From: Ga0077536 sp035325705
GTDB lineage: Bacteria > Pseudomonadota > Gammaproteobacteria > Ga0077536
Direction: 5' to 3'
DNA length: 64,000 bases
Assembly: GCA_035325705.1 (NCBI GenBank)
Contig: DAOKZI010000001.1
Location: 310,001 to 374,000 of the forward strand
In this document: piece by piece, positions 19,277-28,286 of the stretch
Numbering within the stretch: the first letter of the stretch is position 1
Layout: every line of letters starts with the position of its first letter
Translations under genes and position numbers: made by a program
The notes under the pieces: model-generated
Databases searched by the model: none
What the model was told of the DNA's origin: nothing
What the model saw: the letters and a program-made list of their open reading frames with translations, nothing else

Positions 19277-20380
19277 ATGATGACCGACTCGCCCGCCCTG
19301 TGGACACTGCCCTCGGTGTGGGGAGTGCTCGGCGGCGCGTTCCTCGTCGCGGTCGCGCTCGGCGCCCTGCTCGCGGAAACCCGCTACTGCAGCCTCGGCG
19401 CGGTCAGCGACTGGGTGCTGCTCGGCGATACGCGCCGCTTTCGGATGTGGGGGATCGCGGTCGGGGTCGCGCTCGCCGGCAGCGGCGGGCTCGAGCTTCT
19501 CGATGGCCTGGATCCGAGCGCGACCCTGGTGCCTTACGCGAGCCCCCACTTCGCCTGGCTGCGCTATGTGCTGGGTGGACTGCTGTTCGGCTTCGGCATG
19601 CAGCTCGCGTCGGGCTGCGCCAGCCGGCTGCTGCTGCGGATCGGCGGCGGCAGCCTCAAGGCGCTGACCGCGACGGCCGTCGCGGCGGTCTGCGCGGCCT
19701 GGCTGATCGACGGCGGCGCCTACCGCCGCGTGCTCGCCCCGCCGCTCGAGCTCGGCGCCGTCGACTTCGCCGCACCCCCGCGTCTCGGGACCTGGCTCGC
19801 GACCGCGGTCGCGCCCGCCTTGGCACCCGGCCAGGTCGCGCTGCTCCTCGGGATCGCGCTCGTCGTCTGCGCCGGCCGCGCCCGGCTGCGCCGCCGCGAG
19901 TGGGCCGGCGGCGTCGGCCTCGGGCTCGCCGTCGTCGCCGGCTGGTGGTTGAGCGGCGGCGCGCCCGGCCGGACGTGGCAGGAAGACATGGCCTTTCTGC
20001 ACGCGATCCCGCGCGGCGTCGGCACGCAGAGCTATGCCTTCGTCGCCCCGCTCGCCGACGCGCTGGCGCTGCTGCGCGGCCGCGCCCCGACTTTCGCGCT
20101 GTGCGGCGGCCTGGGCCTCGTCCTCGGCAGTCTGCTCTGGCATTGGCGGCGAGGTCGGCTGCGCATCGAGCGCCATCGCGACGCACGGGATCTCGCCCGC
20201 AGCCTGCTCGGCGGCGCGCTGCTCGGCGTCGGCGGGGTGCTCGCGATGGGCTGCACGATAGGGCAGGGCGTGACGGGACTCTCGACGCTCGCGCCCGGCT
20301 CGCTGCTCGCGACCGCCGCGACGCTCACCGGCGTGACGCTCGCCGTGCACCTCGAATATCGCTACGGCGCCGCTGCCTGA
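19277..20380 (+). CDS. YeeE/YedE-family sulfur-compound transporter
   Basis: Inner-membrane protein of 367 aa with about nine to ten hydrophobic segments. Three conserved cysteine motifs typical of the family are visible: ETRYCSLGAVSDW (C38), MQLASGCASRLLLRIGGGSL and AMGCTIGQGVTGLSTLAPG. Family members (TsuA) import thiosulfate through a cysteine relay; whether this one does is inferred. No sulfurtransferase (TusA/YeeD) gene is adjacent. The start could be either of two consecutive ATGs at 19277 and 19280. Confidence 0.85.
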   Translation: MMTDSPALWTLPSVWGVLGGAFLVAVALGALLAETRYCSLGAVSDWVLLGDTRRFRMWGIAVGVALAGSGGLELLDGLDPSATLVPYASPHFAWLRYVLGGLLFGFGMQLASGCASRLLLRIGGGSLKALTATAVAAVCAAWLIDGGAYRRVLAPPLELGAVDFAAPPRLGTWLATAVAPALAPGQVALLLGIALVVCAGRARLRRREWAGGVGLGLAVVAGWWLSGGAPGRTWQEDMAFLHAIPRGVGTQSYAFVAPLADALALLRGRAPTFALCGGLGLVLGSLLWHWRRGRLRIERHRDARDLARSLLGGALLGVGGVLAMGCTIGQGVTGLSTLAPGSLLATAATLTGVTLAVHLEYRYGAAA

Positions 20381-20404
20381 GCCCGAGCGGCCGCGACGTT
20401 CAGG

Positions 20405-20433
20405 TTGGTGTGCCGGGGCGGATTCGCTATCAT
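20405..20433 (+). promoter_or_regulatory. Candidate sigma-70 promoter of tRNA-Lys
   Basis: TTGGTG (20405-20410), a 17-nt spacer and TATCAT (20428-20433) lie 26 bp upstream of the first tRNA base, a usual distance for a tRNA promoter. A GC-rich stretch follows the -10, compatible with stringent control, but that is inference. Confidence 0.5.
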
Positions 20434-20459
20434 CCGCCGCGCTTCGCTCCCCGCCCCGC

Positions 20460-20535
20460 GCGCCGTTAGCTCAGTCGGTAGAGCACCGGACTTTTAATCC
20501 GAGGGTCGTAGGTTCGACTCCTACACGGCGCACCA
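20460..20535 (+). tRNA. tRNA-Lys (anticodon UUU)
   Basis: A complete 76-nt cloverleaf. The acceptor arms GCGCCGT (20460-20466) and ACGGCGC (20525-20531) pair fully, the D arm is AGCTCAG-type, the anticodon loop CTTTTAA places TTT at 20493-20495, and the T loop is GTTCGACTC. Discriminator A and CCA are encoded (20532-20535). The anticodon stem has a C-A mismatch at its outer pair (27-43). Otherwise it resembles E. coli tRNA-Lys closely. Confidence 0.98.
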
Positions 20536-20603
20536 CACCGCGATCTATGGCCCATCTGCCAAACGGCGGCCGGGCAACGCGGCGCCGTTCGAGCCGCGAT
20601 GCT

Positions 20604-21542
20604 TCACGCCGGTGGCGATGCCGCGGACGAGCGCCGGCGCATCAAACCCAAACCCCCAATGGCGGGCGCGAGCAGGCAGAAGGCGGCGGGTAGCGGCACG
20701 GGGGCGAGGTGATTGTTTACGATTCCCGCGTCTACCGAATCGAGGGTGTAGCCGTCGGGCAAGCCGAAGATGGGTCCGTCCGCGAATTTCAGCGTGTGGC
20801 CAAAGGCCGCATTGGCGCCCGACGTGAAGGTTGGTTCATCAAAATTGTAGATGAGCCTAGTCGATGTCTGAAGCGAAAGCTCGAGCGTAAAGAAGCTTCC
20901 GACCGGCAACACTACCGCGGGCAAGGTCAGAATTTGATCGCCGTCGAACCCGGTCAGAATCCCACTTTCGAACGGCGCTTGGAGCTCGCCGTTCAGCGAT
21001 TGGATGGTGTGAAAGCCGCCGTCGATCTGCTGCGAGATCGTGTCTCCCGTGAAGCGAAAAAAGACCTGGACGCTGCTGTCGGCCCCATTGATGCGTCCAT
21101 TGGTGCCTGCAGACGCGCCGACGCTCTGCTCGCCGGTAAGCAGGAAGTTGACGGGGACGGTAACCGTCGAACCGCTCCCCTGTATGAAGAAATCCGTGAA
21201 CACGGCGCGCGCGTACGAGCTGACGAACAACTCTCCGCCGAAAATGCTTTGCTCGGAGAGCTTGCTGATCGATGCGAACGAATGGGCGCGTAGCCCGCCG
21301 ATATCGGCCAGGGAATCCGCCTGCGCATGCACGCTCGCGGTGTCGGGACCGAATAGATCGTAGTTCACGCCTCCCCCCGCCTGAATTCCGGCGGCTCGCT
21401 CATATTCGTCCAACACAGTGAAGTGGCTCAGGCTTCCCTGCGAAATACCGCCGGAGACGAAAAACTCCGCCGCGTAAGAGGGAGCCGCTATCGCGCCGGC
21501 GCTTACCAGAACGACGGCGATGGAAATCGACCGAATCCGCAT
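20604..21542 (-). CDS. VPLPA-CTERM (PEP-CTERM-like) sorting-signal exported protein
   Basis: A 312 aa predicted extracellular protein. The N-terminal signal peptide ends near APSYAAEF (about residue 25). The body is Gly/Ser/Thr-rich with little Lys, consistent with a beta-rich surface protein of unknown function. The C-terminus has the tripartite sorting signal: VPLPAA, a hydrophobic helix (about residues 285-300) and an MRRRSS basic stop. Such signals are processed by exosortase-type enzymes; none is encoded here, so one should be elsewhere in the genome. Its G+C looks lower than its neighbours, a possible sign of transfer. It is a lone gene beside tRNA-Lys. Confidence 0.82.
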   Translation of the reverse strand: MRIRSISIAVVLVSAGAIAAPSYAAEFFVSGGISQGSLSHFTVLDEYERAAGIQAGGGVNYDLFGPDTASVHAQADSLADIGGLRAHSFASISKLSEQSIFGGELFVSSYARAVFTDFFIQGSGSTVTVPVNFLLTGEQSVGASAGTNGRINGADSSVQVFFRFTGDTISQQIDGGFHTIQSLNGELQAPFESGILTGFDGDQILTLPAVVLPVGSFFTLELSLQTSTRLIYNFDEPTFTSGANAAFGHTLKFADGPIFGLPDGYTLDSVDAGIVNNHLAPVPLPAAFCLLAPAIGGLGLMRRRSSAASPPA

Positions 21543-21678
21543 CGAGAGACGCTTTCAAGCTGACCCGCCGCCGTCAGGCTTACACCGCTCCCGCAGTGAA
21601 TCTATAGGCAAGCCGACTCGCACCCGCGCGACGCAGCGCCGATCACAAAACGGAAGGAGAGACGCCCGCCGCTCGGCC

Positions 21679-23112
21679 TCAAGCGCGCTCGGGCGCGCCT
21701 GCGAGCGGCCGCGTCGCGTCAAGGCGGATCGGCGGGGGCGATGTCGCGGGTCCCCGCGCGCGCACGGTGAAACCAAAGACGTTGCAGCTTCCTTCGCGGC
21801 GCGCATAAACCTCGCCGCCGTGCATGGTGGCCACCGCCTTGACGATCGACAGGCCCAGGCCGTGGTTTTCGCCGCTGTTGCCGCGCGAGCTGTCGATGCG
21901 AAAGAAGCGATCGTAGACGCGCGCCAGATGCGCCTCGGCGAGCGGCGGACCGGGATTGGCGACGGTGATCGCCACTTGGGCCTCGTCGCCCTCGATGCGC
22001 ACCGCGATCTCGCTGCCCGGCACCGAATGCTGGATCGCGTTGTGCAGCAGGTTCATCACTGCGCGCTGGAACAGCGCGCGCTCGAGCCGCGCGACCGCCG
22101 TGCCTTCGATCCGCGCGCTGAGGCCCGCCTCGTCCAGGATCAGCTCCAGGAAATCGAGCGCCTTGGCAATCTCGTCTTCGACCCGCACCGGCACCGTCTC
22201 CAGCGCGTGCGCACCCTGATCGGCGCGCGCCAGGAACAGCATGTCGTTGACGATCGCCCGCATGCGTTCGAGCTCTTCGAGGTTGGACTGCAGCACGTCT
22301 TCGAGCTGGTCTGCGCTGCGCGAACGTGACAGCGCGACCTGCGTCTGGCCGATGAGGTTCGCGAGCGGCGTGCGCAGTTCGTGCGCGACGTCGGCATTGA
22401 AGGCTTCGAGTTGGGCATAGGCGGCCTCCAGCCGATCGAGCGCGCCGTTGAAGGAGCCGGCGAGCGTCGAGAGTTCCTGCGGCAGGCAGCCGATCTGCAA
22501 GCGCTGCGACAGCCGCTGCGGACTGAGCGCATGGGCCTCGCTAGACAGGCGGCGCAGCGGGCGCAGGCCGAGTCGCGCGACCCAGTAGCCCAGCGCCGCG
22601 ACGCCCACCACGCCGGCGGCGGACCAGGCGAGCAGCGCATAGGCGAAGCGCGCCATGGTCGCGACATAGGGCCGCGAGTCGATGGCGACGATGAGCTGCG
22701 TCGGCGGCCGGGTTCCTGCCCCGGGAATGTCGCGCGCGAGCGTGCGAAAGGCGTGCTCGCGCCCCGCTAGCTGCACGCTGCCCATGCCCGCGAGACTCGA
22801 CAGGCGCGCTTCGTCGGGCAGCGGCGCGCCGTAGGTGTAATACGGATCCTCGCTGGTGATGCGAAAGCGCGTGCCGCCGTTGCTCGCCGCCAAGGTATCG
22901 AGCTTGGCGCGCACCCCTACCCATTTTTCGGGCAGCACTGCGCGGCTGACCATCAGCGCTGCGATGTCGAGCTTGGTGGTGAGCTCTTCGCGCTGCTGGC
23001 GCGCCAGCTCGCGCTCGAGCACCCGGTGCAGCGCGACGCCGATGATGGAGAACACGAGCAGCGCGACCAGCGCGAACATCGCGGCGAGACGGCCGGCGAT
23101 CGAGGGATTCAA
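21679..23112 (-). CDS. Sensor histidine kinase of the efflux operon (heavy-metal/CusS-like)
   Basis: Membrane histidine kinase (477 aa). There are two transmembrane helices (about residues 9-28 and 160-183) around a periplasmic sensor of about 130 residues, a HAMP region, the H box DVAHELRTPLANLIGQTQ (His near 243) and an HATPase domain with MNLLHNAIQHS and NHGLGLSIVKAVATMHGG. The reading frame best starts at a TTG (23112) that overlaps the regulator stop codon as TTGA. The kinase core resembles the heavy-metal sensor group (CusS), but the periplasmic domain gives no ligand. Last gene of the efflux operon. Confidence 0.87.
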   Translation of the reverse strand: MNPSIAGRLAAMFALVALLVFSIIGVALHRVLERELARQQREELTTKLDIAALMVSRAVLPEKWVGVRAKLDTLAASNGGTRFRITSEDPYYTYGAPLPDEARLSSLAGMGSVQLAGREHAFRTLARDIPGAGTRPPTQLIVAIDSRPYVATMARFAYALLAWSAAGVVGVAALGYWVARLGLRPLRRLSSEAHALSPQRLSQRLQIGCLPQELSTLAGSFNGALDRLEAAYAQLEAFNADVAHELRTPLANLIGQTQVALSRSRSADQLEDVLQSNLEELERMRAIVNDMLFLARADQGAHALETVPVRVEDEIAKALDFLELILDEAGLSARIEGTAVARLERALFQRAVMNLLHNAIQHSVPGSEIAVRIEGDEAQVAITVANPGPPLAEAHLARVYDRFFRIDSSRGNSGENHGLGLSIVKAVATMHGGEVYARREGSCNVFGFTVRARGPATSPPPIRLDATRPLAGAPERA

Positions 23113-23792
23113 GCGCCGGCCTCGTCGCGCGGCTCCAGCACATAGCCCATGCCGCGGATGGTGTGCACGAGCTTGTGCCGGAACGGGCCGTCGATCTTGG
23201 CGCGCAGCCGCTTGATGGCGACCTCGACGACGTTCGTGTTGCTGTCGAAGTTGATGTCCCACACCAGCTCGGCGATCGCGGTCTTGGACAGGATCTCGCC
23301 GCGATGCCGGGCGAGCACGGCCAGCAGCGCGAACTCCTTGGCCGTGAGCTCGAGCCGCTGACCGCCGCGCGAGGCCTTGCGCGCGATCAGATCGAGCTTG
23401 AGATCCCCGATCTCGAGCTGCGTAGCCTCCTGCGCGCGCCCGCGGCGCGTCAGCGCCTGCAGCCGCGCCAGGAGCTCGAGGAAGGAGAAGGGCTTGATCA
23501 GATAATCGTCCGCGCCTTCGCGCAGGCCGCGCACGCGGTCCTCGACCCGATCGCGCGCGGTCAACATGATCACGGGCGTCTGCTTGCCGGCGCGCAGCCG
23601 GCGCAGGATCTCCAGCCCGTCCATGCCGGGCAGCATGACGTCGAGAATGATCACGTCGTAGTCGAGGCTCAGCGCGAGATGGCAGCCGTCGGCGCCGTCG
23701 TGCGCGAGATCGACGGCGCAGCCCTGCTCGCGCAGGCCGCGCACGAGATAGTCCGCGGTTTTGAGCTCGTCTTCGACGATCAGGATCTTCAT
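23109..23792 (-). CDS. OmpR/CusR-family response regulator of the efflux operon
   Basis: DNA-binding regulator (227 aa). The receiver domain begins MKILIVEDELKTADYLV, with the phosphoacceptor aspartate in DVIILDVMLPGMDG (about D51) and the switch lysine in DDYLIKPFSF. The C-terminal winged helix has LTAKEFALLAVLARHRGEIL and HTIRGMGYVLE. The ATG at 23792 lies 13 bp after the outer-membrane factor gene, so the regulator is co-transcribed with the pump and probably autoregulated. The nested palindrome at 29551-29580 is its most likely operator. CusR-like by sequence pattern; the inducer is unknown. Confidence 0.9.
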   Translation of the reverse strand: MKILIVEDELKTADYLVRGLREQGCAVDLAHDGADGCHLALSLDYDVIILDVMLPGMDGLEILRRLRAGKQTPVIMLTARDRVEDRVRGLREGADDYLIKPFSFLELLARLQALTRRGRAQEATQLEIGDLKLDLIARKASRGGQRLELTAKEFALLAVLARHRGEILSKTAIAELVWDINFDSNTNVVEVAIKRLRAKIDGPFRHKLVHTIRGMGYVLEPRDEAGA

Positions 23793-23805
23793 CGTCCGCT
23801 TTGCC

Positions 23806-25191
23806 TCACGTGGCCGGCGGCACGATGCCGAGCGCCTTGTAGAGGCCGACGACGCGCAGCGCGACCTCCGCCGCCGCCGTGTCGCGCTCGCGCTCCGCAT
23901 CGTAGAGGCTGCGTTCACTGTCGAGCACTTCGAGCAAGGACAGAGTGCCTTCGTGATACTGGCGCCGCGCCAGCGTGGCGGCGACGCGACCGGCCTCGAC
24001 CGCGGCCGCGAGCCGCCGCTCGCGCCGCACGCCGTGCGTATAGCCGACCAGCGCGGTTTCGGTTTCCTGCAGCGCCTGACGCAGGCGCTGCTCGTAGACG
24101 AGGTAGGCGTCGAGCGCGCGCGCGTCGGCGGCGTCGATACCGGCGCGAATGCGGCCGAAATCGATCAGCGGCGCGAGCAAGCCGGCTCCGACCGACCAGG
24201 CGCGCGCGCCGGGATTGAAGAGCTCGCCCAGCTCGCCCTGCTCCAGGCCAAGCATGCCGGCGAGCGTGAGCCGCGGGAAGCGCAGCGCTGCCGCCGCCGC
24301 GCGCTCGGACGCGGCGGCCGCCAGGCGCGCGGCGGCCGCCCGCACGTCGGGCCGGCGCGCGAACACTTCGGTGGGGGTCGGCAGGATGCGCAGCGGACTC
24401 GAGCTGGGCAGCAGCGCGGCGCCGTCCAGCATGCCGTCGACGGCGGCGGGCGTCGCGGCGGTGAGCAGGATGAGCTGCTGGCGCGCGCCGCCGGCGAGCG
24501 CGCGCGCCGCTTCTTCCGCCGCCGCGCTGCTCGCCTGCAGCGCGCGTGCGCGCTCGAGATCGAAACGTCCCGCCACGCCCTGCTCGTAGCGCGCCTGGGT
24601 GATGCGGACGACGCCGTCCTGCGCGGCGGCGGACTTGGCGGCAAGCGCAGCCTGCGCTTGGTAGAGACGGTATTCGATGTAGGCGATCGCGATCTCGCTC
24701 GCGATCGAGAGCCGCACGGCGTCGCGATCGGCCAGCGAGGCGGCGAGGCGGGCGCCGGCCGCGTCGGCCGCGCTGGCGAGGCGGCCGAACAGATCCACTT
24801 CCCAGCTCGCGCCGAGGCCGAGCGCGAGATCGCTGGTGGTGCTGGCGCCGTCGGCGTCGCGGCCGCGATCGCGCTGGCGGGCGGCGGAGGCGTCGAGCTC
24901 GAGCAGGGGCCAGCGCTCGGCCGCCGCGGCGGCGCGCAGCGCGCGCGCCTCGTCGATCGCGGCCGCGGCGCGGCGCACGTCGAGGTTCGCGCCCAGCGCC
25001 GTCGTGATCAGGCGATCGAGCGCCGGATCCGCGAAGGCTTCCCACCAGCGCAGCGTCGCCTCACCGGCCGGCAGCGACGCGGATTCCCACGCGGCCGGGG
25101 GCGCGGGCGCGGTCCGCTCGACGGCCGGCGGCGTGCGCGCGCAAGCGCCCAGCAGCGCACAGCCGAGCGCCAATGCGAGGCGGCGCTTCAC
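23806..25191 (-). CDS. Outer-membrane efflux channel lipoprotein (NodT/OprM family)
   Basis: TolC-like channel of a tripartite pump (461 aa). The signal peptide has lipobox LLGAC (Cys near residue 17). Two repeated helical/beta halves follow, with typical segments RWWEAFADPALDRLI, SWEVDLFGR, RRPDVRAAAARLAAA and LLEVLDSERSLYDAE. The GTG at 25191 overlaps the RND pump stop (GTGA). It works with the membrane fusion protein and the permease encoded just upstream. Confidence 0.93.
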   Translation of the reverse strand: MKRRLALALGCALLGACARTPPAVERTAPAPPAAWESASLPAGEATLRWWEAFADPALDRLITTALGANLDVRRAAAAIDEARALRAAAAAERWPLLELDASAARQRDRGRDADGASTTSDLALGLGASWEVDLFGRLASAADAAGARLAASLADRDAVRLSIASEIAIAYIEYRLYQAQAALAAKSAAAQDGVVRITQARYEQGVAGRFDLERARALQASSAAAEEAARALAGGARQQLILLTAATPAAVDGMLDGAALLPSSSPLRILPTPTEVFARRPDVRAAAARLAAAASERAAAAALRFPRLTLAGMLGLEQGELGELFNPGARAWSVGAGLLAPLIDFGRIRAGIDAADARALDAYLVYEQRLRQALQETETALVGYTHGVRRERRLAAAVEAGRVAATLARRQYHEGTLSLLEVLDSERSLYDAERERDTAAAEVALRVVGLYKALGIVPPAT

Positions 25192-28100
25192 GCCGGATCT
25201 CGCTGCGCGACCGGCGCCTGCCGGCGATGGAACAGGCGCTCGAGCGCGAGATAGATGACCGGCGTCGAATAGAGCGTGAGGATCTGGCTCACCAGCAGCC
25301 CGCCGACCACCGCGATGCCCAGCGGTTGGCGCAGCTCGGCGCCGGTGCCGACGCCCAAGGTCAGCGGCACGGCGCCGAGCATCGCGGCGAGCGTCGTCAT
25401 CATGATCGGCCGGAAGCGCGCGAGACAGGCGCGATGGATCGCTTCCTCGGCGGGCAGGCTCTGCTTGCGCTGCGCCTCGATCGCGAAGTCGATCATCAGA
25501 ATGCCGTTCTTCTTCACGATGCCGATCAACAGCACGATGCCGATGAGCGCCATGATCGAAAAATCGAAGCCCCACAGCCACAGCCAGAGAATGGCGCCGA
25601 TGCCCGCCGACGGCAAGGTCGAGAGGATCGTCAGCGGATGCACGAAGCTTTCGTACAGCACGCCGAGGATGATGTAGATCGCGAGCAGCGCGGCCAGGAT
25701 CAGCAGCGGCTGCGAGGCCAGCGATTGCTCGAACGCTTGCGCCGCGCCTTGAAAGATGCCGGACACCGATGCCGGCATGCCGATGTCCTTTTCCGCGGCG
25801 CGCAGCGCGCTGACCGCATCGCCCAGCGCCACGCCGGGCGCGAGATTGAACGAGAGGTTCACCGCCGGAAACATCTTGTTGTGGCTGATCGACAGCGGGC
25901 CCGTCGCGGGCGGCTCGAGCTTCGCGATTTCGCTCAGCGGCACCATGCCGCCGGTCAGCGGCGAGCGGAGATAGAAGTAGTGCAGGCTGTCCGCCGTGCC
26001 GCGCTGGCGCGGATCGATTTCGAGCACGATCTTGTACTGATTCGTCTCGGTCTGATATTCGGCGATCTGGCGCTGCCCGAAAGCATCGTAGAGCGCCTGA
26101 TCGATATCGTCCGCGCTCAAGCCGAAGCGTGCAGCCGCCGCGCGATCGATGCTCAGGCGCGTCACGCTGCCGCCGAGCAGTTGATCGTTGGACACGTCGC
26201 GGAACTCGGGCATCGTCGCCAGCCGTTCGGTGAGCCGCTCGGCCCACACGGCCAGGGCGGCGCTGTCGGCGCTGCGCAGCGCATACTGATACTGGGTGCG
26301 GGCGCCGCCCGTGCCGAGATTGATATCCTGCGCGGCGCGCAGATAGAGCACGATACCCGGCACGGCCGCGAGTTGCGGTCGCAGCCGATCGATCCACTCC
26401 GAGGCCGAGACATCGCGCTGATCGCGATCCTTCAGCACGATCCAGAAGCGCCCGCTCGACATCGGCTGGCTGCCGTACGTCGTGCCCACGGCGTGCGCGA
26501 AACCGAGCACCGCCGGATCGGCGGCGACGATCCGGGCGAGCGCCAGGTGCTTCTCACGCATATGCGCATAGGACGCATCCTGTGCCGCCTGCGTGGTGCC
26601 GACCACGAAGGCGGTGTCCTGCAGCGGAAAGAAGCCTTTGGGAATGTAAAGATAGCTCAGGACTGCGACGGCGACCGTGAGGGCGAACACGCCGAGCATG
26701 AAGCGCTGGTGGCGCAGCGCCCAGCGCAGACTGCGGTCATAGGCCGCGAGCAGCCGCTCGGCAAAGCCGCGGCGTCGCGCGGTGCGCGGCAGCGGCCGCA
26801 TGAAGCGCGCAGCGAGCATGGGGCCGACGGTGAGCGAGGCGAGCACCGAAATGAGGATGGCGGCCGTGGCGGTGAGGGAAAATTCGCGGAACAGGCGGCC
26901 GACGACCCCACCCATGAAGAGCAGTGGGATGAAGGCCGCGACCAGCGACAAACCGATCGACAGCACCGTGAAGCCGATTTCGGCGGCGCCGTTCTCCGCC
27001 GCTTCGCGCATGCCGGCGCCGCTCTCGAGATGGCGGTGGATGTTCTCCACCACCACGATGGCGTCGTCGACGACGAAGCCGACGGCGATCACCAGCGCCA
27101 CCAAAGTCAGGTTGTTGAGACTGAAACCGAACGCATACATTGCCGCGCAGGACGCGATCAGCGCGACGATCAGCACGGTGGCGACGATCAGCGTCGCCGA
27201 CCACTGGCGTAGGAACAGGCTCATCACGGCGATCACGAGCACGAAGGTGATGCCGAGGGTGATCTCCACTTCGTGCAGCGAGGCGCGAATCGTGCGCGTG
27301 CGATCGTTCAGCACGTCGAGCACGACGTGCGCCGGCAGCAGCGCCTTGAGCCCGTCCAGCGCGCCGCGGATGCGTTCGGCGGTGGCGACGACGTTGGCGC
27401 CGGGCTGGCGAGTGACGACCACGGCCACGCCGGGCTTGTCGCCCAACCAGGCCTGGACGTAGTCGTTCTCGGCTCCCAGCGAGACGGTGGCGACGTCGCC
27501 GACGCGCACCGGCGCGCCGTCGCGATAGGCGACGATGACCTCGTCGTAGTCGCGGGCCGCGAAGATCTGATCGTTGGTCGCCAGCGTGGACACGCGCTGC
27601 TCGCCGAACAGCGCCCCCTTCGCGCGATTGACGCTCGCCGCCTGCACGGCGCGGCGGATGTCGGCCAGGGTCAGGCCCAGCGAGGCCAGGCGATCGGGCG
27701 CGACCTGGATGCGCATCGCGGGCTTGCGCTGGCCGACGATGCGCACCTCGCCGACGCCCTGGAGCTGATTGAGCTGGCGCGCGATCAGCGTCTCGGCCAG
27801 ATCGCTCAGCTCGGTCAGCGGCAGCAGATCGCTGTACATGCGCAGCACCAGCACCGGGCTGTCCGCCGGATTCACCTTGCGCCACGACGGCAGGTTCGGC
27901 AGCTCCGAAGGCAGGCGCGCGCTCGCGGTGTTGATCGCCGCCTGCACTTCCTGCGCCGCGGTGTCGATGGACTTTTCCAGCGTGAACTGCAAAGTGATGG
28001 TGGTCGAGCCGAGGGCGCTGGTCGACACCATCTCCGTGATGCCCGGCACGGCGCTGAGCTGCACTTCCAGCGGCGTCGCGACGGCGGAGGCCATGGTTTC

Positions 28101-28286
28101 GGGGCTCGCGCCCGGGAGCTGGGCCTGGATGTTGATGGTCGGAAACTCCGCTTCCGGCAGCGCGCTGATCGGCAGCTTCGGAAACGCGAGCGCGCCGAGC
28201 AGCACGACCGCGAAGGTCAGCAGCACCGTCGCGATGGGATGGGCGATGAACCAGCGCGAGAAGCCGGGACGGAAGCCCTCGTTCAT
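25188..28286 (-). CDS. RND multidrug efflux permease (HAE1 family, MdtC-like)
   Basis: Inner-membrane proton-driven pump of 1032 aa with the 12-helix RND layout and two large periplasmic loops. The proton-relay aspartates lie in FVVDDAIVVVENIHRHLE (about residues 406-407). The N-terminus is FIAHPIATVLLTFAVVLLGA. The first half closely resembles the MdtB/MdtC group (YSDLLPLTELSDLAETLIAR). Only one pump gene is present, unlike the two-pump mdtBC and muxBC operons, so it may act as a homotrimer. The ATG at 28286 overlaps the adaptor gene stop (ATGA). Confidence 0.93.
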   Translation of the reverse strand: MNEGFRPGFSRWFIAHPIATVLLTFAVVLLGALAFPKLPISALPEAEFPTINIQAQLPGASPETMASAVATPLEVQLSAVPGITEMVSTSALGSTTITLQFTLEKSIDTAAQEVQAAINTASARLPSELPNLPSWRKVNPADSPVLVLRMYSDLLPLTELSDLAETLIARQLNQLQGVGEVRIVGQRKPAMRIQVAPDRLASLGLTLADIRRAVQAASVNRAKGALFGEQRVSTLATNDQIFAARDYDEVIVAYRDGAPVRVGDVATVSLGAENDYVQAWLGDKPGVAVVVTRQPGANVVATAERIRGALDGLKALLPAHVVLDVLNDRTRTIRASLHEVEITLGITFVLVIAVMSLFLRQWSATLIVATVLIVALIASCAAMYAFGFSLNNLTLVALVIAVGFVVDDAIVVVENIHRHLESGAGMREAAENGAAEIGFTVLSIGLSLVAAFIPLLFMGGVVGRLFREFSLTATAAILISVLASLTVGPMLAARFMRPLPRTARRRGFAERLLAAYDRSLRWALRHQRFMLGVFALTVAVAVLSYLYIPKGFFPLQDTAFVVGTTQAAQDASYAHMREKHLALARIVAADPAVLGFAHAVGTTYGSQPMSSGRFWIVLKDRDQRDVSASEWIDRLRPQLAAVPGIVLYLRAAQDINLGTGGARTQYQYALRSADSAALAVWAERLTERLATMPEFRDVSNDQLLGGSVTRLSIDRAAAARFGLSADDIDQALYDAFGQRQIAEYQTETNQYKIVLEIDPRQRGTADSLHYFYLRSPLTGGMVPLSEIAKLEPPATGPLSISHNKMFPAVNLSFNLAPGVALGDAVSALRAAEKDIGMPASVSGIFQGAAQAFEQSLASQPLLILAALLAIYIILGVLYESFVHPLTILSTLPSAGIGAILWLWLWGFDFSIMALIGIVLLIGIVKKNGILMIDFAIEAQRKQSLPAEEAIHRACLARFRPIMMTTLAAMLGAVPLTLGVGTGAELRQPLGIAVVGGLLVSQILTLYSTPVIYLALERLFHRRQAPVAQRDPA

